From contig JAKQPD010000034.1 in the NCBI GenBank assembly GCA_029564935.1, positions 1-38,129 of the forward strand: DNA of 38,129 nucleotides. Reading direction: 5' to 3'. The notes below the pieces were generated by a model. It was given only the letters and a program-made list of their open reading frames with translations. It did no database searches and had not been told where the DNA came from. Positions 32,493 through 38,129 of the stretch are shown here, one piece after another (position 1 is the first letter of the stretch; each line of letters opens with the position of its first letter). Made by a program: the position numbers and the translations under genes. This DNA is from Bacteroidota bacterium. GTDB taxonomy: Bacteria > Bacteroidota > Bacteroidia > Bacteroidales > VadinHA17.

Positions 32493-33989
32493 ATGAGAAG
32501 AAAGATAAAGTATTTAATACTTGTTATTTTATTTACGTCGCCGGTCAGCCTGTCACAGGTGCTTTCCAATGACAGCATTGTAGTATCTCTCAGCCTCAGA
32601 AATGTTGTTGATCTTGCAATCAGGCAATCCGCTTCTGTAAAATATGTCCAGAATACTAATGTTAACTACTACTGGCGGTGGAAGAATTTCAGGACCAGCT
32701 TCAGACCCCAGCTTACTCTAAGAGGCGATCTGCCGAATTATAGTCATACTACCACACCGGTCACCCAGCCTGATGGAAGTATTGAATTCAGAAAAATATC
32801 ACAGATAAAAGCTTCTTCCCAGCTGTCGCTCAGCCAGTCAATACCCACATTGGGAACACAGATCTACGCGGCAACTGACCTTTACCGCATTCAGGATTTT
32901 ATTAAAACCTCGGTTGAATATTCAGGCAGTCCTTTTGAGATTGGACTGTATCAGCCTGTTTTTGCATACAATTATATGAAATGGCAGCAGAAAACAGAAC
33001 CGCTGATATATGAGGAATCACAGAAACAATTCATTGAATCAACCGAACAGATCGCCCTGCAGGCAACAAGTTACTTTTTCAGGTATTTACAGATCCAGAC
33101 AAATTATACACTGGCGGAAAATAATCTGAAAAACAGCGAAAACAATCTTAAAATTGCTGAGATAAGGAAGCAGCTGGGGAAGATCTCGGATAATGACTTT
33201 GCACGTATACAGCTTTCGGTCTTCAATGCCCGGAAATCTCTGAACAAAGCAAGAATGGACCTTAAAAATGCCGATTTTGAATTAAAGTCATATATAAATC
33301 TTGATCCGAATCAAAAAATCGAGCTGACAATTCCCCTCGATATGATCCTGTTCTCTATCAACACTGAAAAAGCACTCAACGAGGCAAGGGAAAACCGGAA
33401 GGAGACACCCTATTTTAAGAGAAGGCTCATCGAAGCCGACAGGGATCTTGTCAGGGCCAAAAGAAATTCAGGGCTCAGCGGGACACTGGTCGGCAGTTAT
33501 GGCTTATCGAACAGTGCCGGGACATATGGAGGCATATTCAAAGAACCTGAAAAGCAGAGAACCATAAGTTTGTCGATGAGTATCCCGATTCTTGACTGGG
33601 GTCGCTCAGCCTCAGCAGTAAAACTGGCTGAATCTCAACGCGAACTTGTGGTCTATGATGTTGAAAAAGATATTAAGGATTTTGAAAGAGGTGTTGTTGT
33701 ACAGGTTGAACAGTTCAGCCTGCTGCGTGATCAGATCAGTACTGCACGGGAAGCCGATCATGTAGCTGAAAACGGTTACCTGATAGCTCTGAAGAAATTC
33801 CAGAGCGGAGAAATAAGCATCACAGACCTGAATATAGCACTTTCAGAACGTGAAAGCGCTAAAAGAGACTATATAACTGCCATCGAGAATTACTGGGAAT
33901 CATATTACAGATTAAGAATCCTGACCTTATATGATTTCGAACTGGATCAGAAGATAGCATATGGCAATCCGATGCTGGATACAAAATAA
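32493..33989 (+). CDS. TolC-family outer membrane efflux protein
   Basis: This 498-residue outer membrane factor has a signal peptide (about residues 1-21, ending SLS/Q). The two TolC repeats are visible: SLRNVVDLAIRQSASVKY at the start, LAENNLKNSENNLKIAEIRK with the LGKISDNDFARIQLSVFNAR helix in the first, then SLSMSIPILDWGRSASAVKLA and a KKFQSGEISITDLNIALSER helix in the second. Length fits the family. It would form the exit duct for the HlyD-type adaptor gene upstream. It converges with the desulfurase-SelD gene, 67 bases apart. Confidence 0.9.
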   Translation: MRRKIKYLILVILFTSPVSLSQVLSNDSIVVSLSLRNVVDLAIRQSASVKYVQNTNVNYYWRWKNFRTSFRPQLTLRGDLPNYSHTTTPVTQPDGSIEFRKISQIKASSQLSLSQSIPTLGTQIYAATDLYRIQDFIKTSVEYSGSPFEIGLYQPVFAYNYMKWQQKTEPLIYEESQKQFIESTEQIALQATSYFFRYLQIQTNYTLAENNLKNSENNLKIAEIRKQLGKISDNDFARIQLSVFNARKSLNKARMDLKNADFELKSYINLDPNQKIELTIPLDMILFSINTEKALNEARENRKETPYFKRRLIEADRDLVRAKRNSGLSGTLVGSYGLSNSAGTYGGIFKEPEKQRTISLSMSIPILDWGRSASAVKLAESQRELVVYDVEKDIKDFERGVVVQVEQFSLLRDQISTAREADHVAENGYLIALKKFQSGEISITDLNIALSERESAKRDYITAIENYWESYYRLRILTLYDFELDQKIAYGNPMLDTK

Positions 33990-34056
33990 GGTGCAGCAGC
34001 CAAACATATAGTAAAAGCCCGATTTTATACCAGAGCTACAATCTGAAATAAATGGA

Positions 34057-36270
34057 TCATTTTTTCACATAGATTTTGCCGGCTCCCCTTCCATGACAGT
34101 TACCTATATGTGAGGCATGAATTATTCCGGATTTTTTCAGATCAGCCATTATTCCATCCTTCTCCTTCGTCGGAACAGTAAACAACAATCCCCCGGATGT
34201 CTGGGCATCACAGAGTATTGTCCTTGTTATTGAAGATATGGTCTTATCCCAGATGACATGACGGGAGAAGTGATCCATGTTATTTTTTGTTCCCCCGGGA
34301 ACAATCCCTGCAGCCGCAAGATTTGCAGTTTCTCCGAATACCGGCACCTTACCGGCAAACAGTTCAACATCAACGCCACTTGCGACAGTTACCTCCCTCA
34401 GGTGCCCTATAAGCCCAAATCCGGTTATATCGGTACAAGCATGAACTGTATATTTTTCAAGAACCTCTGCCGCCCTTCTGTTCAGCTCCGACATGACTGA
34501 TATAAGTTCCATTTTTGCATTGTTGCTGAGGAGACCTCTTTTCAAAGCTGTAGTCAATATTCCGGTGCCTACAGGTTTTGTCAGAATTATTGCATCATTT
34601 TCCTGTGCCCCTGAATTTGCCCAGATCTTATCAGGATGAACGGTTCCGCATACTACCATCCCGTACTTTGGCTCGGGATCATCAACAGTATGACCTCCCA
34701 GAATACATATACCGGCCTCTGATGCTTTATCGGCAGCTCCTTTCAGGATATCCTTCAAAACTTCCATTGGGAGCCGGCTTGACGGAAATCCGACTATATT
34801 CAATGCAAAAAGGGGCTTCGCTCCCATGGCATAAATATCACTGAGTGCATTAGCCGCAGCTATTGAACCAAAATCATACGGGTCATCAACAACAGGGGTA
34901 AAAAAATCGACAGTCTGGACAATAGCTGTTTTATCATTGATCCTGTATACTGCTGCATCATCCGAATTCTTTGTATCAATTAACACATCCGGATCCATGC
35001 CGGATGGTATCTCCTTCAATATTTTTTCAAGTTCCTGTGGACGTAACTTACAAGCACATCCGAGGCCCTGTGTATAGCTTGTCAGCCTTATTTTCCCCCT
35101 TTCAGTATTCGTTTCAGGGACCTTACCGGATCCTGATAGCCTTAACCTGTTGACAATGTCCGTTATTACAGATGAAGCATGCCTAATCTCATCTTCGGTA
35201 GTATACCTTCCCACAGAAAACCTGATAGTACCCATTGCATAATCAGGATCCAGTCCGATAGCTGTCAGTACCGGAGAAATATCTACTGAATCCGTGTGGC
35301 ATGCTGCACCAGCTGAAGCAGCAATACCCTTTGATTCCATTTCGTTCAGAAGTATGTTGGCTTCTATCCTGTGAAAGCTGACACTAAGGGTATTAGGAAG
35401 ACACATCTGAGGATGGCCATTAAACTTTATCTCCTCTATTTTCTGCATCAGGGAATCCCGGAGCAAATCTCTCATTTTTTGCATGTGGCTGATGTTTTTG
35501 TCCAGATCCTGCCGTGCTATCTCACATGCTTTGCCCAGTCCGGTAATTTCAGGCACATTTTCAGTCCCGGCCCGCTTATTCTGTTCATGATCAGCTCCAT
35601 GAATAAGTTTCTCGAGAATAATCCCATCCCTTATATAAAGAGCTCCCACTCCTTTCGGTGCATAAAGCTTATGACCGGCTATCGTTAAAAGATCAACCTC
35701 CATTTTCCTGACATCTACCGGATATTTTCCTGCAGACTGAGCTGCATCGGTGTGAAAAGCAATATTATGCCTGTGTGCAATTTCAGCTATTTCGGAAACG
35801 GGCTGAATAGTTCCGATCTCATTATTTGCATGCATAACTGAAATCAGTATCGTCCCTGGAGTGACTGCCGCTTCCACATCCCCGGGATTTATTCTCCCGG
35901 ACCCATCAACCGGAAGGCAGCTTACCAGGAAACCTTTACTCTCCAGATACCTGCATACTTCCAGAACTGACGGATGCTCGATGGCAGATGTTATGATGTG
36001 CTTCCCCCTGTGCTCATTTGCATAAACAAATCCCTTAATTGCAAGATTATTTGATTCGGTCCCTCCGCTTGTAAAAATGATCTCATCAGGCCGGCAGTTT
36101 ATAAGATCTGCAACCTGTTTTCGTGCATTTTCAACGGCAACCTTTGCATCAGTACCAAAGCTGTGAGAACTTGATGGATTACCAAAATACTTTTCAAGGT
36201 ATGGCTGCATCGCCTGAACCACATCTCTGTCAACCGGTGTGGTAGCATTATAATCAAGATATATTTTCAT
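34057..36270 (-). CDS. selD: Cysteine desulfurase-selenophosphate synthetase fusion
   Basis: This 737-residue bifunctional protein has an N-terminal NifS/IscS-type PLP enzyme (1-380), with LYLDYNAT-like start, TSGGTESNN, the PLP lysine K201 in AGHKLYAPKG and the catalytic C324 in SAGAACHTD. The C-terminal SelD (about 393-737) has catalytic C405 and K408 in GLGCACKLRP, the metal Asp in NSDDAAVY, VDFFTPVVDDPYDFG, NALSDIYAMG and ATP-binding GGHTVDDPEPKYG. The first half can release selenium from selenocysteine and the second makes selenophosphate for selenoprotein or selenouridine synthesis. Cys is used at C405 where some homologues have Sec. Start is the ATG at 36270, not the TTG before it. No selA or selB is in view. 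Confidence 0.93.
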   Translation of the reverse strand: MKIYLDYNATTPVDRDVVQAMQPYLEKYFGNPSSSHSFGTDAKVAVENARKQVADLINCRPDEIIFTSGGTESNNLAIKGFVYANEHRGKHIITSAIEHPSVLEVCRYLESKGFLVSCLPVDGSGRINPGDVEAAVTPGTILISVMHANNEIGTIQPVSEIAEIAHRHNIAFHTDAAQSAGKYPVDVRKMEVDLLTIAGHKLYAPKGVGALYIRDGIILEKLIHGADHEQNKRAGTENVPEITGLGKACEIARQDLDKNISHMQKMRDLLRDSLMQKIEEIKFNGHPQMCLPNTLSVSFHRIEANILLNEMESKGIAASAGAACHTDSVDISPVLTAIGLDPDYAMGTIRFSVGRYTTEDEIRHASSVITDIVNRLRLSGSGKVPETNTERGKIRLTSYTQGLGCACKLRPQELEKILKEIPSGMDPDVLIDTKNSDDAAVYRINDKTAIVQTVDFFTPVVDDPYDFGSIAAANALSDIYAMGAKPLFALNIVGFPSSRLPMEVLKDILKGAADKASEAGICILGGHTVDDPEPKYGMVVCGTVHPDKIWANSGAQENDAIILTKPVGTGILTTALKRGLLSNNAKMELISVMSELNRRAAEVLEKYTVHACTDITGFGLIGHLREVTVASGVDVELFAGKVPVFGETANLAAAGIVPGGTKNNMDHFSRHVIWDKTISSITRTILCDAQTSGGLLFTVPTKEKDGIMADLKKSGIIHASHIGNCHGRGAGKIYVKK

Positions 36271-36432
36271 CAAATTATTACCCCATAATACTTTTATCCT
36301 GCTAAGTTAAAAAAAACAGGGTGTAGTTCAATCAGTTGTACAGATTGATTATTTTTACATGCAGAGCAATATTATAAACCGGAAGGATATTATTGTTAAT
36401 TTGTAAATTGAAACAGTTATAACATCACAATC

Positions 36433-37869
36433 ATGAAAACAGAGAAAAGACGCACTTTCATCAAGAAGTCAGCAATGGCTTCAGCAGGAATAGCTCTTGG
36501 AGCACCGGCATTTATAGAAGGTTATGCCCGGATCAACCCGAGTGATATTCTTAATGTCGGAGTTATAGGAATAAACGACCGCGGAGGATTTTACGGAGGC
36601 GGAGGACATACGGCTAACTTCACCAAAATAAAGGACACAAGAGTAACAGCAATTTGCGACTGTGTGGAATATCTGTTACCCAAAGCGGTTGCTGATATTG
36701 AAAAGCTGGGCGGTGCAAAACCGGCTTTATATACCGATTACCGTAAAATGCTTGAGAACAAGGATCTGGACATAATATCCATAGCAACACCCGATTACTG
36801 GCATGCAATAATGACTGTAAACGCCTGCCAGACTGGAAGGGATGTATATGTCGAAAAACCAGTTTCATATAATATTGATGAAGGCAGGAAAATGGTACAG
36901 GCAGCCAGGAAGTACAACAGGATAGTACAGGCCGGCACGCAGAGAAGGGCAAACAGGGTCAATAAAAAAGCTGTTCAGCTGCTTCGTGAGGGAGTCATCG
37001 GAGATATCTATATGGGCAGGGGTACTGTTTACCGCTCACGTCCAAGCATAGGCAGAAAACCTGATGGTCCGGTACCTAAGGGCGTTGACTGGGATCTTTA
37101 CAGAGGTCCGGCCCCGATGATGCCTTTCAATGAAAATCATTTCCTTTATAACTGGCACTGGTACTGGGATACAAGCACAAGCGAATTCGGAAATAACGGA
37201 ACCCATTACATGGACTTTATAAGATTATCAATGAACCTGAATGAACATCCGTCGAAAATAGCATGCTGCGGTGGTTTCTATGCTTATGCAAATGAATCGG
37301 ACCAGGATGTTCCCAACCTGCAGGTTGCGACTTTCGAATATGCTAACGGAGCAATCCTGGAACTTGAAGTAAGAAGCCTTCCTACACCGGATGATCCCTG
37401 GGGTATTCTCTGGCTTGGCACCAAAGGTTATGCCTGTACTGTTGGCAATACATTCCAGGTATTCCAGTCAGGCAATGAAGCAGCAGCAGTCGCCGGTCAG
37501 ACAGGCACAGCGGCATTCAGCACCGGAGCCCGGCAGGACAGGTCAAATAAACCTTCAATAACTGTAACACAGGCAGATCTTGAACCGGATCCCAGATATG
37601 ATGAAATCACCAAAGCAGGGATTGACTTCCATTTCCAGAATTTTGTCGACTGTGTAAAAACCAGGAATAATAAAGATCTGATCGCTGAGATCGAAGAAGG
37701 TTATCTTTCAACAGCCATGATGCACCTGGGGAATATCGCATACCGTACGGGAAGGAAACTTGTATTTGACGGAAAAACCGAGAAGTTTATCAACGACTCC
37801 GAAGCAGATTCATATCTCTCCAGACCCGGCGGCGGAAGAAAACCGTTTAACATGCCCGAAAATGTCTGA
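36433..37869 (+). CDS. Tat-exported Gfo/Idh/MocA oxidoreductase
   Basis: This 478-residue protein has a twin-arginine signal (KRRTFIKKSAMASAGIALGA), an N-terminal NAD(P)-binding fold (NVGVIGINDRGGFYGGGGH) and the family motif VEKPVSYNIDEGRKM, with the EKP Lys near residue 140. A C-terminal dimerisation and sugar-binding domain follows, with HWYWDTSTSEFGNNGTHYMD and HFQNFVDCVKTRNN. Exported members are numerous in Bacteroidota and usually act on sugars or sugar acids; the substrate here is unknown. It is directly followed by a truncated pirin frame, with no gap. Confidence 0.9.
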   Translation: MKTEKRRTFIKKSAMASAGIALGAPAFIEGYARINPSDILNVGVIGINDRGGFYGGGGHTANFTKIKDTRVTAICDCVEYLLPKAVADIEKLGGAKPALYTDYRKMLENKDLDIISIATPDYWHAIMTVNACQTGRDVYVEKPVSYNIDEGRKMVQAARKYNRIVQAGTQRRANRVNKKAVQLLREGVIGDIYMGRGTVYRSRPSIGRKPDGPVPKGVDWDLYRGPAPMMPFNENHFLYNWHWYWDTSTSEFGNNGTHYMDFIRLSMNLNEHPSKIACCGGFYAYANESDQDVPNLQVATFEYANGAILELEVRSLPTPDDPWGILWLGTKGYACTVGNTFQVFQSGNEAAAVAGQTGTAAFSTGARQDRSNKPSITVTQADLEPDPRYDEITKAGIDFHFQNFVDCVKTRNNKDLIAEIEEGYLSTAMMHLGNIAYRTGRKLVFDGKTEKFINDSEADSYLSRPGGGRKPFNMPENV

Positions 37870-37871
37870 AA

Positions 37872-38129
37872 GAAAATGCTCGGGTTGTCGAAAAAGAAAA
37901 TGCAACAGTCAGAGTCCTGTCGGGCATGTATAAAAACAATACCGGAGCCGTAAAAGGAGAATATGTGAAAGTTCAGTATCTGGATATTAATCTGAAACCG
38001 GATAGTATCTGGACATATAACGAAACTTCAAATGACCAGACAATGTTTCTTTATCTTATTGACGGAACTCTTGATGCTGATGAAGAATTATCAAAGTTTG
38101 AGGAAAAGGCATGCGCCATACTGATGGCT
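37872..38129 (+). pseudogene. Pirin C-terminal fragment, N-terminus missing
   Basis: From just after the Gfo/Idh stop to the window edge, the frame reads VVEKENATVRVLSGMY, VKVQYLDINLKPDSIWTYNE and MFLYLIDGTLDADEELSKFE. These match the second cupin domain of pirin proteins. The first cupin, with the iron-binding His/Glu set, is absent. No start codon precedes the conserved part; the first in-frame ATG lies inside it. The upstream gene ends in another frame, so the pirin 5' half was deleted up to the Gfo/Idh gene. It continues past the window edge. Confidence 0.65.

Overview
The window looks like a chromosome segment of a Bacteroidota member, probably an anaerobic or microaerobic Bacteroidales-type organism. 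This is inferred from the style of the genes: a seven-helix membrane AraC regulator, lipoproteins and Tat proteins typical of the phylum, almost no Shine-Dalgarno sequences, and several promoter boxes of the Bacteroidota TAnnTTTG type. I see no rRNA, tRNA, CRISPR array, transposase or phage gene.

Layout. 1-1438 is a decayed accessory patch: a partial alpha/beta hydrolase without a usable start, a ParB/Srx-like protein, and remnants of an AbiEi antitoxin and of an MNT/HEPN toxin-antitoxin pair. 1659-6769 holds a membrane AraC regulator, a secreted DUF6448 protein, a hemerythrin protein, a small alarmone synthetase and cardiolipin synthase. 7019-11600 holds a chimeric sigma-factor/membrane-protein remnant, an S51 peptidase, Lgt, an M19 dipeptidase and a ProC-like reductase. 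11613-17204 is a two-armed arsenic island. The leftward arm is arsR-arsE-arsF-arsG-arsP and the rightward arm is arsC-arsM-acr3; they diverge from a promoter region carrying a clear inverted-repeat operator. 17205-17841 is debris from at least two broken genes, followed by a GH2 beta-mannosidase that lacks its N-terminal half. 19153-23947 holds a C_GCAxxG_C_C protein, an N-terminally truncated flavin reductase, a YitT protein, an SRPBCC/DUF1801 pair and an aspartase fused to a cyclic-nucleotide-binding domain. 24018-30793 holds an aldo/keto reductase divergent from a sulfur-respiration operon: a PsrA/PhsA-like molybdoenzyme, a four-cluster ferredoxin, an NrfD membrane subunit, two half-size YeeE/YedE transporters and a rhodanese-like protein. 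After a GC-rich palindromic repeat and an acyl-CoA synthetase relic come an HlyD adaptor plus TolC pair, a cysteine desulfurase-SelD fusion, a Tat-exported Gfo/Idh/MocA oxidoreductase and a headless pirin fragment.

How the genes work together. The ars island would cover arsenate reduction (ArsC), arsenite export (Acr3), methylation (ArsM), and reduction and export of nitroaromatic or trivalent organoarsenicals (ArsEFG, ArsP). The Psr-type operon would import thiosulfate-like sulfur (YeeE/YedE) and reduce sulfur compounds at the membrane. Its terminal rhodanese is odd: the active-site cysteine is a serine, and the only cysteine is the very last residue, in a GGC tail. The desulfurase-SelD fusion makes selenophosphate. 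The window is therefore rich in metalloid and chalcogen redox chemistry, and is also unusually full of truncated genes, which suggests active gene decay by deletion.
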